Below are positions 25,957 to 35,266 of a stretch of 64,000 nt of DNA, piece after piece. Position numbers and translations under genes: made by a program. Source of the DNA: UBA2287 sp037442025 (GTDB lineage Bacteria; Bacteroidota; Bacteroidia; Bacteroidales; Tenuifilaceae); contig JBBIRB010000003.1 in NCBI GenBank assembly GCA_037442025.1, forward strand, positions 1-64,000, given 5' to 3'. Positions within the stretch are counted from its first letter, which is position 1; each line of letters begins with the position of its first letter. Under the pieces are notes generated by a model. That model saw nothing but the letters and a program-made list of their open reading frames with translations. It did not search any database and had not been told where the DNA came from.

Positions 25957-26979
25957 TTATAAATTCATTGTCAATTCGTTCTCGATATCAGAAATTGAAG
26001 GCAAACTGGATTTTAAGTCTTTAGGTATTGCTTTTACTATCTCATATTGAGCAACACCAATTGGTTGAGTTGTCCCTTTTAATGCATATTCAGCTATTAC
26101 TTTCGACTTCGATTTACATAAGAGTAATCCTATTGTAGAGTTTTCGTTTTCAGACTTTATTAAATCATCAACAGCTGAAAGGTATAAATTCATTTTGCCA
26201 GAATATTCGGCCTTAAATTCCCCCGTTTTAAGTTCTACTACTATATAACATTTTAATTTAATATGGTAAAATAGCAAATCAACATAAAATTCCTGTCCGT
26301 CAATTTTCAAAGGTACTTGTCGTCCTACGAACGAAAATCCAGTTCCAAGTTCCAGCAAAAATGAAGTAATATGCTTTATCAGTTGGTCTTCTATATCCTT
26401 TTCAACCACTTTTTCAGTCATTGAAAGGAAATCAAATTTATAGGGGTCTTTAAGTGTTTCAATGGCAAGTTCAGAATGAGGCTCTGGAAGAGTTGACTCA
26501 AAATTATTTGTTGCTTTTCCATGCCTACTATATAGTTCTAATTCGATTTGATGGGATAAAATTGCCCGTGACCAATTATTTTCTAAGGTTTTTCTTATAT
26601 AAAATATTGCCTCCTCAATGCTTTTTGCCTTAGTTGTTATTACAATATTTTGCCCCCATGGGATTTGTCCAACAAGTTGTTGGATTATTTCATTCGAAAT
26701 ACTAGAATCATTGTAGAATTCATAAAACTTCTTCATTGCAAAGAGGTTGCTTCTTGAGAATCCTTGTTGATTTGGAAATGAAAAAGAGAGTTCTTTCGAA
26801 AGCGATTCAACAACAGAGGTCCCCCATTTTTTTTCAATTGATGCTTCAGCTAAGGATCTCCCGATTTGCCAATATAGTTTGATGAGTTCCTGATTAACAA
26901 TAATTGAGGCTTTAATCTGTGTCCGTTTGACAAGATCTTTAATTTGCTCAATCCAATTAGTATATTCAGAATCTCTCAT
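25957..26979 (-). CDS. YhcG/DUF1016-family PDDEXK nuclease
   Basis: A 340-residue protein from the ATG that starts MRDSEYTNW; a TTG just upstream is in frame but unlikely. The N-terminal DUF1016 region (about 10-165) includes LYWQIGRSL and KKWGTSVVESLSKEL. The C-terminal PDDEXK domain shows FYVDLLFYH (Asp234) and VVELKTG (Glu249, Lys251), so the nuclease active site looks intact. Members are widespread, patchily distributed and often found in mobile or defence contexts; function is not settled. It sits 28 bp after hutI in the same direction, an unexpected neighbour for an amino-acid catabolic gene. I infer a later insertion. Confidence 0.9.
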   Translation of the reverse strand: MRDSEYTNWIEQIKDLVKRTQIKASIIVNQELIKLYWQIGRSLAEASIEKKWGTSVVESLSKELSFSFPNQQGFSRSNLFAMKKFYEFYNDSSISNEIIQQLVGQIPWGQNIVITTKAKSIEEAIFYIRKTLENNWSRAILSHQIELELYSRHGKATNNFESTLPEPHSELAIETLKDPYKFDFLSMTEKVVEKDIEDQLIKHITSFLLELGTGFSFVGRQVPLKIDGQEFYVDLLFYHIKLKCYIVVELKTGEFKAEYSGKMNLYLSAVDDLIKSENENSTIGLLLCKSKSKVIAEYALKGTTQPIGVAQYEIVKAIPKDLKSSLPSISDIENELTMNL

Positions 26980-27010
26980 CAAGGTTTACATGATATATTA
27001 AAAATTCAAA

Positions 27011-28252
27011 TTATTCAACTACTTTACCATTAAGTATAACCTTGTCAATAAGTTTCGTTGTATATGCATAAGGCATATACTCGTATGAAGGTATTGGCTT
27101 AGTAAGGAAAAAGTTTGCAATTTTCCCCTTTGCAATGCTGCCGTGAGTATCGCTAATGCCCATGGCGTAAGCAGAATTTATGGTTACTGCATTTATTGCC
27201 TCCTCGGGGAGTAAGCGCATTATTATACAACCCAGCGACATGATAAATTTCATATCGCCCGAAGGTGATGAACCGGGATTAAAATCGGATGCCATTGCCA
27301 AAGGCAAACCTGCTTGAATCATTTTTCGGGCCGGTGGGTATTCCATTCCTAAAAAGAAAGCAGCTCCCGGAAGAAGCGTGGGCATGGTTTCCGATTTTAG
27401 TAGGCATTTAATTTCATCGTCGCCAGTAAACTCAAGGTGATCGACCGAAAGGGCTTCGTACTTTACACCAACCTGAATGCCTCCCGAGTTGGCTAGCTCG
27501 TTGGCATGAATTTTTGGCCGAAGGCCATACTTTATTCCTGCCATAAGCATACGTTCCGTTTCTTCAACAGTGAAAAATCCCTTGTCGCAAAAGACATCTA
27601 TATAGTCGGCCAAATCCTCGGCAGCGACCAATGGAATCATTTCATTAATAATATGGTCAACATATTCACCCTGCCTTCCCTTGTAATCGGCTGGAACTGC
27701 ATGCGCGCCCAGAAATGTGGATTTAATGGTAATGGGTGTGGTTTCTCTGAGCCTGCGAATAACCCTGAGCATCTTCAGTTCGTCTTCAACGGTAAGTCCG
27801 TAACCGCTTTTTATCTCAACAGCACCCGTTCCAAGGGCAATGATTTCATTAATTCGCTCAAGCGATTGCAGGTAAAGTTCCTCTTCGGAGGTATTATGAA
27901 GCAATTTTGCCGAGTTGAGAATTCCGCCACCCCGCTTTGCAATTTCTTCGTACGATAGCCCCTTTATTTTATCTACATACTCTATCTCGCGGCTACCAGC
28001 ATAAACAAGGTGGGTGTGCGAGTCGCAAAAGGAGGGAAATAGAAACTGCCCTGTGGCATCAACTACTTCAGCCTGCTCAATATTTTTTGGAACATCGGTC
28101 ATTGGGCCAAAGTTGGAAATTAGGCCATTTTCAACCAGTAGAAAAGCATCGTCGATGCAAGGGAGTTTGGCCATTTCACTTCCTGCCACCCATATTCTTG
28201 GAGCCTCCTCTGTTTGAACAAGTTTTTTTATGTTAGTTATAAGTAATGCCAT
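27011..28252 (-). CDS. hutI: Imidazolonepropionase
   Basis: A 413-residue amidohydrolase from the ATG (MALLITNIKK); an in-frame TTG 6 bp upstream is unlikely. It hydrolyses 4-imidazolone-5-propanoate to N-formimino-L-glutamate, the substrate of FtcD downstream. The metal-binding HTH (His79, His81 in CDSHTHLVYAG), VEIKSGYGLT, IHANELANSGG and the late FNPGSSPSGDMKF block are family marks. It heads the minus-strand run hutI, YhcG, DUF4197, four-helix-bundle, ftcD and is divergent from the YfcC transporter gene. Confidence 0.96.
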   Translation of the reverse strand: MALLITNIKKLVQTEEAPRIWVAGSEMAKLPCIDDAFLLVENGLISNFGPMTDVPKNIEQAEVVDATGQFLFPSFCDSHTHLVYAGSREIEYVDKIKGLSYEEIAKRGGGILNSAKLLHNTSEEELYLQSLERINEIIALGTGAVEIKSGYGLTVEDELKMLRVIRRLRETTPITIKSTFLGAHAVPADYKGRQGEYVDHIINEMIPLVAAEDLADYIDVFCDKGFFTVEETERMLMAGIKYGLRPKIHANELANSGGIQVGVKYEALSVDHLEFTGDDEIKCLLKSETMPTLLPGAAFFLGMEYPPARKMIQAGLPLAMASDFNPGSSPSGDMKFIMSLGCIIMRLLPEEAINAVTINSAYAMGISDTHGSIAKGKIANFFLTKPIPSYEYMPYAYTTKLIDKVILNGKVVE

Positions 28253-28427
28253 TGCCAAATTTTTGCTACGAAGGTAAGTATTTTACCATAAAACCCGAAA
28301 CGCTGAGTATAGCCATGTGGTAATAAATTATCGATTGCGATATGTTAAGGGCAAAGCATTTTTTGTGGGTAATATGAAAAAAAAGTTATTTTCGTGGCTT
28401 CGTGAACCTAATCTAAAATTGACCTGT

Positions 28428-30038
28428 ATGACTAAGGAGAAGAAAAAGAGGGAATTTCCTCATACCTACGTAATTATTTTTGCAATTATTGTATTGGCCG
28501 CCATTTTAACATGGATTGTGCCCGGTGGCGAGTTCGACCGCGAAGTGGTTAACGTTAACGGTATCGATAGGAGCGTGGTGGTTCCCGGTTCATTTCATGA
28601 AGTCGATAGCCAGCCTCAGTCGTGGCAGGTGTTCACCTCAATTTTCAAGGGTATGAAGCGCACTTACGATATTATTTTTTATATCCTGATGATAGGTGGT
28701 GCATTTTGGATTATGAACGAAAGCAAAGCTTTAGATGTTGCCATCTACTCTTTTCTTAATTTCACCAAACGGCTCGAAAAGTTTAAGCCGTTAAAAATGA
28801 TAGGCGTTAACAATTTGGTTATAGCCTTAATAATGATTTGTTTCAGCTTTTTTGGTGCCGTTATAGGCATGAGCGAGGAAACCATTGCCTTTGTTGTAAT
28901 ATTCGTTCCTTTGGCAATAAGCATGGGCTACGACTCAATTGTTGGCGTTGCCATGTGCTTTCTGGGCGCAGGGTTAGGCTTTGCCGGAGCGCTTTTAAAC
29001 CCTTTTACCATTGGTATTGCTCAGGGCTTAGCGGGAATTCAGCTTTTTACGGGCATTGAGTATCGTTTTATTATTTGGCTAGTAATTAATGCCATTGGAA
29101 TTGGGTACGTTTTGCGCTACGCACACCGTATTAAAAAGAATCCAGCCCTTTCGCCCGTTTATAACGAGGATGAATACTGGCGTAAAAAGAGCACCGAGGA
29201 GGTAAACGGTTCTAAAACCAAAGCCGATAGGAATGCCTGGGGCGTGTTTTTGGCACTTGGCGTAGTTTTTATTATTGCCTCTATTTCAAATCCAATTACC
29301 AATTTGGCTATCGGTAGCAGTAAAATTTCTGCCCCAATAATTCCTGTTGCTACTGGCATGTGGTTTCTAACAGGTTTCCTTGCCCTTCGCCATTCTATTC
29401 AAATGCTTATTGTAAATGTGCTGTTTTTTACAATCCTATTTCTGATTGTTGGGGTAATGGGCTACGATTGGTACATTATGGAAATTGCTACACTGTTTTT
29501 GGTAATGGGGTTGGTTTCGGGAATTGCCTTTGGCAAAAAGGCTAATCAAATTGCTCGCCTCTTTATTGAGGGCGCAAAGGATATTATGTCGGCTGCACTG
29601 GTTGTTGGTTTGGCCAGCGGTATAGTGGTTGTGTTAGAACAAGGTAAAGTTATCGACACGCTTTTAAATGCCTCCGCAGGAGCAATGCAAGGATACGGTA
29701 AGTTAACTTCGGTTGGGATAATGTACGTATTTTATAATTTGCTAAACATTATTATTGCTTCTGGGTCGGCAAAAGCTGCGCTTACCATTCCGCTTATGTC
29801 GCAATTTTCCGATTTAATTGGTATTTCGCGCCAGGCAACGGTTACTGTTTACCAGGTGGGCGGTGGTTTTACCAACCTGGCCTCGCCAACCTCAGGGGTA
29901 ATGGTTGGGGTTCTTTCTATAGCTCGAATACCTTATAACAAATGGTTGCGCTGGTTTTTACCTCTGCTTCTGATACTAATAGTTGTAGGGTTCCTGTTGC
30001 TAATTCCTACGGTTTATATGAATCTGAGCGGATTTTAA
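28428..30038 (+). CDS. YfcC-family membrane transporter
   Basis: A polytopic protein of 536 residues when started at MTKEKKKREFPHTYV; an upstream ATG at 28374 would add 18 polar residues. The first membrane helix is followed by TWIVPGGEFDR, a family mark, and PTSGVMVGVL near the end matches YfcC/DcuC-type carriers with about 12 helices. YfcC proteins are predicted C4-dicarboxylate, amino-acid or peptide-linked transporters; some act on basic amino acids. Its divergent position beside hutI suggests, without proof, a link to histidine or its breakdown product glutamate. It meets uvrB tail to tail with a 6-bp gap. Confidence 0.88.
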   Translation: MTKEKKKREFPHTYVIIFAIIVLAAILTWIVPGGEFDREVVNVNGIDRSVVVPGSFHEVDSQPQSWQVFTSIFKGMKRTYDIIFYILMIGGAFWIMNESKALDVAIYSFLNFTKRLEKFKPLKMIGVNNLVIALIMICFSFFGAVIGMSEETIAFVVIFVPLAISMGYDSIVGVAMCFLGAGLGFAGALLNPFTIGIAQGLAGIQLFTGIEYRFIIWLVINAIGIGYVLRYAHRIKKNPALSPVYNEDEYWRKKSTEEVNGSKTKADRNAWGVFLALGVVFIIASISNPITNLAIGSSKISAPIIPVATGMWFLTGFLALRHSIQMLIVNVLFFTILFLIVGVMGYDWYIMEIATLFLVMGLVSGIAFGKKANQIARLFIEGAKDIMSAALVVGLASGIVVVLEQGKVIDTLLNASAGAMQGYGKLTSVGIMYVFYNLLNIIIASGSAKAALTIPLMSQFSDLIGISRQATVTVYQVGGGFTNLASPTSGVMVGVLSIARIPYNKWLRWFLPLLLILIVVGFLLLIPTVYMNLSGF

Positions 30039-30044
30039 AGGGGG

Positions 30045-32069
30045 CTACTTTTGTTTTGCCTTTTCGTTAAGTAGTTTTTCAAGTGCCAGCATTTCGTCGC
30101 GGAAACGGGCTGCTTCTATGAAATTAAGCTCTTTTGCTGCTCCTTCCATCGATCTTTTGGCTTTCTCTACAGCCTTTCTTAGTGCTTCGGGGCTCATGAT
30201 GCTTACAATAGGGTCGGCAGCATAATCAATTTTTGAAGGCTCGCTGTAGTATGGTTTTGCCGGTCTTGCCGGTGCTTCACGCTCAATTATGGCTTTTCTA
30301 GCCTTAACAATCTGTTTGGGGGTAATATTGTTTTGCTCGTTGTACTTCAGCTGCTTCTCTCGTCTGCGGTTGGTTTCATCGATGGTAATACGCATCGATT
30401 CGGTTATTTTTTGGGCATACATTATAACCTTTCCGTTAATGTTACGGGCAGCCCTGCCAGCAGTTTGAGTGAGTGAACGGGCTGATCGAAGGAAGCCCTC
30501 CTTGTCGGCATCGAGAATGGCTACCAGCGAAACTTCAGGCAAATCTAAACCTTCGCGCAGGAGGTTCACACCCACCAGAACATCGAAGAGGCCCTCGCGA
30601 AGTTCCTGCATTATCTGCACCCTTTCCAGGGTATCAACGTCGGAGTGGATGTACCGGCATCGAATGTCAATCTTTTCAAGATATTTAACCAGCTCCTCCG
30701 CCATTCTTTTGGTAAGTGTAGTAACCAGAATGCGTTCGTCGATTTTAGCTCTGCTCCGAATTTCACCAATCAGATCGTCGACCTGAGTTAGGCTAGGGCG
30801 TACCTCAATTATCGGGTCGAGCAGGCCGGTTGGCCGAACCAACTGTTCAACAACAACTCCTCCGCTTCGCTCCAATTCGAAATCGGCAGGGGTTGCACTC
30901 ACAAACAGAACCTGACCAATAAGCGACTCAAATTCGTCGAATTTTAAAGGACGATTATCGATGGCTGCAGGTAGCCGAAAACCATAGTCGACCAGAGTGT
31001 TTTTTCGCGATGCATCGCCCCCGTACATGGCCCGTATTTGGGGAATGGTTGCATGGCTCTCGTCGATAACCGTTATGAAATCGTTGGGAAAGTAATCGAG
31101 CAGGCAGAACGGGCGGGTTCCAGCTTTTCGCCCATCGAAGTAGCGAGAGTAATTTTCGATTCCCGGACAGTACCCCAACTCCCTAATCATTTCAAGGTCG
31201 TACTCAACCCTTTGCTTAATACGGTTGGCTTCTGCGTGTTTTCCAATGCTTGCGAAAAAGTCAATTTGCTTCACTAAATCGTCCTGGATTTGCGATATAG
31301 CCAAATTAATACGTTCCCGGGTTGTTACAAAGATATTGGCAGGATATATACTTATTGAATCGAGGGCCTCAGTTAGCAAACCCGATATGGGGTCGAATTT
31401 CTCAATGGCCTCAATGTCGTCGCCCCAAAAAATGATGCGGTAAGCAAAATCGCCGTAAGCAGCGTATACATCCACACTGTCGCCTTTCACTCTGAAGGTT
31501 CCGTTGCGAAAATCCACCTCGTTGCGCGAGTAAAGTGCATCAACTAATTTCCGTAAGAATACATTACGGCTAATGGTTTGACCTACTCTAATGGCAATAG
31601 TATTGCTGTGAAAATCCTGCGGATTGCCAATGCCATAGAGGCACGAAACCGATGAAACTACGATTACATCCTTTCGCCCCGAAAGGAGGGCCGAAGTGGC
31701 ACTGAGTCTCAGCTTTTCAATTTCATCGTTTATCGAAAGATCTTTCTCAATATAGGTATCGGTAACGGGTAAGTATGCTTCGGGTTGGTAGTAATCGTAG
31801 TATGAAACGAAGTATTCAACTGCACTGTTGGGGAAAAAAGTTTTAAACTCGCCATACAGCTGCGCTGCTAGGGTTTTATTGTGGCTAAGTATTAAAGCGG
31901 GCCGATTAACGCGTTCAATTACATTGGCAACCGTAAAGGTTTTGCCCGAACCAGTAACACCCAGAAGGGTTTGAAATTTTTCACCATTCGCTAGGCCATT
32001 TACCAATTGATCAATGGCTTCGGGCTGGTCGCCCGTAGGCCTGAATTCCGATACTATTTTAAAATCCAT
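30045..32069 (-). CDS. uvrB: Excinuclease ABC subunit B
   Basis: A 674-residue UvrB, the damage-verifying helicase of nucleotide excision repair. Walker A GVTGSGKT is at 37-44; the damage-probing beta-hairpin region SYYDYYQPEAYLPVTDTYIE is at 89-108. The DEAD-like box is VIDESHATIPQ, helicase motif VI lies in LTQTAGRAARN, and the C-terminal UVR motif (MEGAAKELNFIEAARFRDEM) binds UvrC. The length is typical. It is transcribed alone, with a candidate promoter at 32086-32093. Nothing is unusual. Confidence 0.98.
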   Translation of the reverse strand: MDFKIVSEFRPTGDQPEAIDQLVNGLANGEKFQTLLGVTGSGKTFTVANVIERVNRPALILSHNKTLAAQLYGEFKTFFPNSAVEYFVSYYDYYQPEAYLPVTDTYIEKDLSINDEIEKLRLSATSALLSGRKDVIVVSSVSCLYGIGNPQDFHSNTIAIRVGQTISRNVFLRKLVDALYSRNEVDFRNGTFRVKGDSVDVYAAYGDFAYRIIFWGDDIEAIEKFDPISGLLTEALDSISIYPANIFVTTRERINLAISQIQDDLVKQIDFFASIGKHAEANRIKQRVEYDLEMIRELGYCPGIENYSRYFDGRKAGTRPFCLLDYFPNDFITVIDESHATIPQIRAMYGGDASRKNTLVDYGFRLPAAIDNRPLKFDEFESLIGQVLFVSATPADFELERSGGVVVEQLVRPTGLLDPIIEVRPSLTQVDDLIGEIRSRAKIDERILVTTLTKRMAEELVKYLEKIDIRCRYIHSDVDTLERVQIMQELREGLFDVLVGVNLLREGLDLPEVSLVAILDADKEGFLRSARSLTQTAGRAARNINGKVIMYAQKITESMRITIDETNRRREKQLKYNEQNNITPKQIVKARKAIIEREAPARPAKPYYSEPSKIDYAADPIVSIMSPEALRKAVEKAKRSMEGAAKELNFIEAARFRDEMLALEKLLNEKAKQK

Positions 32070-32085
32070 TGTAATTAAATTGCCC

Positions 32086-32093
32086 CAAATTTA
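32086..32093 (-). promoter_or_regulatory. Candidate -7 box of uvrB
   Basis: TAAATTTG on the minus strand fits TAnnTTTG and leaves a short leader before the ATG at 32069. No clear -33 TTTG is found at the right spacing. Confidence 0.45.
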
Positions 32094-32130
32094 GGCTAAT
32101 AGGATAGGAAAAAATCGTTAAGGCTGAAAA

Positions 32131-32163
32131 AAAATCGGCATCAATTTTTTTGAGCCGATTTTT
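32131..32163 (-). terminator. Terminator of the response regulator gene
   Basis: AAAATCGGC (32131-32139) pairs with GCCGATTTT (32154-32162), with A-runs upstream giving a U-tract on the minus strand. It lies 23 bp after the stop at 32186. Confidence 0.8.
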
Positions 32164-32185
32164 AATTTTAAAACAGTATTATCTT

Positions 32186-32614
32186 TTAGTTACTATATAT
32201 AGAAGTATCGAGCAGTTCTTGGAGTGCGTTCCATTTAATGTAGTAATCCATTGTTTCGAGTAGTGCATTGGTAGAGATGGGCTTTGTTAGGTATGCATTG
32301 CAGCCAGCGGCATAGCCTTTTTCAATATCGCTCAATATTGCACAGGCCGACTGGGCAATAACGGGTGTTGCCGGTTTCAACTGCTTAATGCGTTGGGTAG
32401 CCTCAAGGCCGTTAAGGCCTTTGAGCCTAATATCCATAAGTACCAGATCAATATTATCTTGGTTTTCAACTATACTTACAGCCGTTTCGCCATCCTCAGC
32501 AAATAGGAGCTGCGCACCCGTTCGGGAAAGTATTGCTTGAAGAAGCATTAGGCTCGAAGTATCGTCTTCAACAACAAGAATAGTCTTGTTTTCCCAGCAG
32601 TAATTATTCGACAC
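32186..32614 (-). CDS. Stand-alone receiver (REC) response regulator
   Basis: A single receiver domain with no output domain. Acidic pair EDD follows TILVVE; the phosphoacceptor is the Asp in LVLMDIRL; the switch Ser lies in IAQSA and the conserved Lys in LTKPIS. No ATG precedes the domain. A GTG at 32614 gives MSNNYCWENKTILVVEDD, a normal receiver start of 142 residues, while a TTG at 32650 would add 12. It is divergent from the PAS histidine kinase at 32840, which has no receiver of its own; the pair may form one phosphorelay. Such CheY-like proteins act by protein contact. Confidence 0.85.
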   Translation of the reverse strand: MSNNYCWENKTILVVEDDTSSLMLLQAILSRTGAQLLFAEDGETAVSIVENQDNIDLVLMDIRLKGLNGLEATQRIKQLKPATPVIAQSACAILSDIEKGYAAGCNAYLTKPISTNALLETMDYYIKWNALQELLDTSIYSN

Positions 32615-32809
32615 GGTTTTGGTTTTTAGGGTTTTAAAAAGAATATGCAAGATATGTTAATTTTTTTTTAAATCTCAAAATAATCGATCGTTTTTTTCAA
32701 CATTTTTATTTACAATTACCCTGGATTTGAATGAAAGGGTTGTGCTGGTCGTACAGTTAGAGTGATATTTTCAACTCAATATTTCGAACGTTTCAAACCA
32801 TTTTAAACT

Positions 32810-32817
32810 TATATTTG
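32810..32817 (+). promoter_or_regulatory. Candidate -7 box of the histidine kinase gene
   Basis: TATATTTG fits TAnnTTTG and ends 22 bp before the ATG at 32840. The -33 region is weak. Confidence 0.45.
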
Positions 32818-32839
32818 TTAAATATCTCAAAATTTGCCC

Positions 32840-35203
32840 ATGTATCTTTCGCCCTGGTTATTGTATTTGTTAATTGCAGTTCTTATTGCAATGCTTTTAC
32901 TTTTAATATGGGCCTTTGTCCGTTACTCGGGACCTCGACAAAGTTTGATTACTCGAGCCATTAAATGCAATACAAACGACCCAGTTAGAGTTGAAAACTT
33001 TGACGAAAGCAAATTGCTTTTAAAAGAGGCACAGGCAATGGCCGCTATATCTGTTTGGGAGTTCGATTTCGCAACCCGAAAACTGAAACGGGTTGAAGGC
33101 GCCAACAAACTTAACGTGCTTGAGGATGAACTATCGCTCGAATCCTTTATAACTAGAATTCACCCGGACGATAAGCACATTGTTGACCAAATGTGGGGGT
33201 ATGTTACTGAGCGGCAGAACAGTTTCAGCGTTGAGTTACGGATTAAAAAACTGAATGGCGAGTACGGATATTTTCAGGTGAAAGGTCGTTTAATTTGCTT
33301 TAACAATGAGCCCGTTCGAATGATAGGGGTCATTATGGACCTGTCGGACAGGAAATTGGCCGAAAGGCACCTTTTGGAGAAGGAGCAAATGTTCCGTGCA
33401 CTTTTCGACTCGAATATCGATCCTGTTTGCATTGTTAATGCGAATGACCTTACTATTGTCGACGCAAATCCATCATTTGTTAATCTTTATGGATACCAGC
33501 TCGATGAACTCAGGGGTCAATTTTACACAAATATATCGTTACAACCACAGGATACCCTGATGGCCATAGAGATAGCTCGGCAAAAGGGGAAGCATTGGGT
33601 ACACAATAGGGTTCATAAGAATAAATGGGGTGAGAGAATTTTGCTCGAAGGGAGCATCATTCGTCATGCCGTGAATGGCCAAGAAATGCTATTCATCCTA
33701 AGTCACGATATTACCCGACGAAAAATGGCCGAGGTCGAGCTGCATAGCCGCGAGCAAAAGCTAAGTGCCTTTTTCGACAATAATCTGTTGGGAATGGGTG
33801 AAACCAATATTTCCAAACAATGGATTAGTGTTAACCAGAAATTATGCGAATTAACCGGGTATACCTCCGAAAAACTAAAATTATTAACTTGGGATCAGAT
33901 AACCCATCCGCAAGATTTGAACGAGGAACTTAAAAAGTTTAACAGTTTAATAACCCACGAAAAGACTAGTTACATAGTAGAAAAAAGAATTGTAACAAAA
34001 TCGGGCGAGGAGGTTTTTTGTAAGGTAAGTGTTAGTTCTGTTAAAGGCAATACCGGTGCCATAAGCCATTTCATTCACTTGGTTGAAGACATATCTGACA
34101 AGAAAGCATTTGAAGACGAACTGAAACTTAGCCAGCGACGTTTGAAGCAAGCGCAAGCCATTGCTATGATTGGTAGCATGTGGTTCTATCCAAATTCCGA
34201 AATTGTTAGGCTATCCGATGAGGCTCGAAAAATTCTTGGTATTCCCTCAACATCAATAAATGTTACCCGCCGCGATCTGTTTAAAATGTCAATCCCCTCC
34301 GAAATGGGGCGTTTTATAGATGTGATTTGCAAATTAGAGGGTAACGAGCGAGTGCAAGGGAATTTTAACCAAACCTTTATTACACCAAAGGGCGATGTGA
34401 AACGACTGCTGCTTAACTTTGGAGTTTCCGAGCGAAATAGCGAGGTGGTTGAGATTATAGTTACCCTTTCGGATATAACCCAAATCAAGGAAGCCGAAAT
34501 AGCTCTTGCGGAAGCCAATGCTTTAAAGGACCAGTTGCTTTCGCTCATTGGGCACGATCTGCGATCGCCCATTAGCGCCATTTCGCAATTAACGGAGTAT
34601 CTCATGGTAAACATTCAGAGCCTTAAGCAAGATGAATTACATGAGATTATTGAAAGTTTACAGCTAACCGCAAACAGCACCTACAACTTGCTCGAAGAGT
34701 TGCTCCAATGGTCCCGCTCGCACCAAAAACAAGAGGTAAAACCCGAAATTTTTAAACTTGCTGCTTCAATTAACGATATTATAACACTAAACAGAAGCAA
34801 TGCCGATGCTAAGGGGTTGAATTTGCTTTCAAACATTCCCGAAAATGCTCTGGTGGTGGCCGATCAGGATATGTTTAAAACGGTACTCCGTAATCTGGTT
34901 TCCAATGCTATAAAGTTTACCCCAGAGGGGGGCACCATTATGGTTTCGTGCGAATTGCTACCCAACTTCGTTACGGTTTCCGTTTTCGATACAGGAAACG
35001 GCATAAAGCCTGAAATTGTATCGAAACTCTTCGAAGATACATTCATTCATTCATCGTTGGGCACTCGAAATGAGAAAGGCTTTGGGTTGGGTTTGAAAAT
35101 GGTGAAAAAGTATGTTGAGAAGAATGGGGGTAGTATCCATGTCGAAAGTATTGAGGGCCAAGGATCGACCTTCCATTTTACTATTCCACGCGCTTTCGAT
35201 TAA
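32840..35203 (+). CDS. Membrane-anchored multi-PAS sensor histidine kinase
   Basis: A 787-residue kinase from the ATG giving MYLSPWLLYLL; a TTG two codons upstream is in frame but less likely. One N-terminal membrane helix (about 5-27) is followed by about four PAS/PAC modules (roughly 60-175, 180-298, 303-425 and 430-555). PAC-like ends such as MDLSDRKLAERHL and SHDITRRKMAEVEL mark the joints. The HisKA domain has the phospho-His in LIGHDLRSPI (about 572). The ATPase shows the N box LRNLVSNAIKF, G1 DTGNGI and G2 GFGLGL. There is no periplasmic domain, so sensing is probably cytoplasmic. The single-domain REC protein encoded divergently is the likely partner. Confidence 0.92.
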   Translation: MYLSPWLLYLLIAVLIAMLLLLIWAFVRYSGPRQSLITRAIKCNTNDPVRVENFDESKLLLKEAQAMAAISVWEFDFATRKLKRVEGANKLNVLEDELSLESFITRIHPDDKHIVDQMWGYVTERQNSFSVELRIKKLNGEYGYFQVKGRLICFNNEPVRMIGVIMDLSDRKLAERHLLEKEQMFRALFDSNIDPVCIVNANDLTIVDANPSFVNLYGYQLDELRGQFYTNISLQPQDTLMAIEIARQKGKHWVHNRVHKNKWGERILLEGSIIRHAVNGQEMLFILSHDITRRKMAEVELHSREQKLSAFFDNNLLGMGETNISKQWISVNQKLCELTGYTSEKLKLLTWDQITHPQDLNEELKKFNSLITHEKTSYIVEKRIVTKSGEEVFCKVSVSSVKGNTGAISHFIHLVEDISDKKAFEDELKLSQRRLKQAQAIAMIGSMWFYPNSEIVRLSDEARKILGIPSTSINVTRRDLFKMSIPSEMGRFIDVICKLEGNERVQGNFNQTFITPKGDVKRLLLNFGVSERNSEVVEIIVTLSDITQIKEAEIALAEANALKDQLLSLIGHDLRSPISAISQLTEYLMVNIQSLKQDELHEIIESLQLTANSTYNLLEELLQWSRSHQKQEVKPEIFKLAASINDIITLNRSNADAKGLNLLSNIPENALVVADQDMFKTVLRNLVSNAIKFTPEGGTIMVSCELLPNFVTVSVFDTGNGIKPEIVSKLFEDTFIHSSLGTRNEKGFGLGLKMVKKYVEKNGGSIHVESIEGQGSTFHFTIPRAFD

Positions 35204-35241
35204 CCTTTGCAGCAACCCTTTTCTTTTCGGCTCCAATTTCC

Positions 35242-35249
35242 TAATTTTG
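35242..35249 (+). promoter_or_regulatory. Candidate -7 box of mntP
   Basis: TAATTTTG fits TAnnTTTG and lies 17 bp before the ATG. TTTC at 35220-35223 could be a weak -33 element with an 18-bp spacer. Confidence 0.5.
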
Positions 35250-35266
35250 TGAGATTATAATATATT

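Noticed and set aside
27506..27958. A 150-codon frame antisense to hutI
   Set aside because: hutI is intact with all active-site motifs; the antisense frame has a composition without domains or a promoter.
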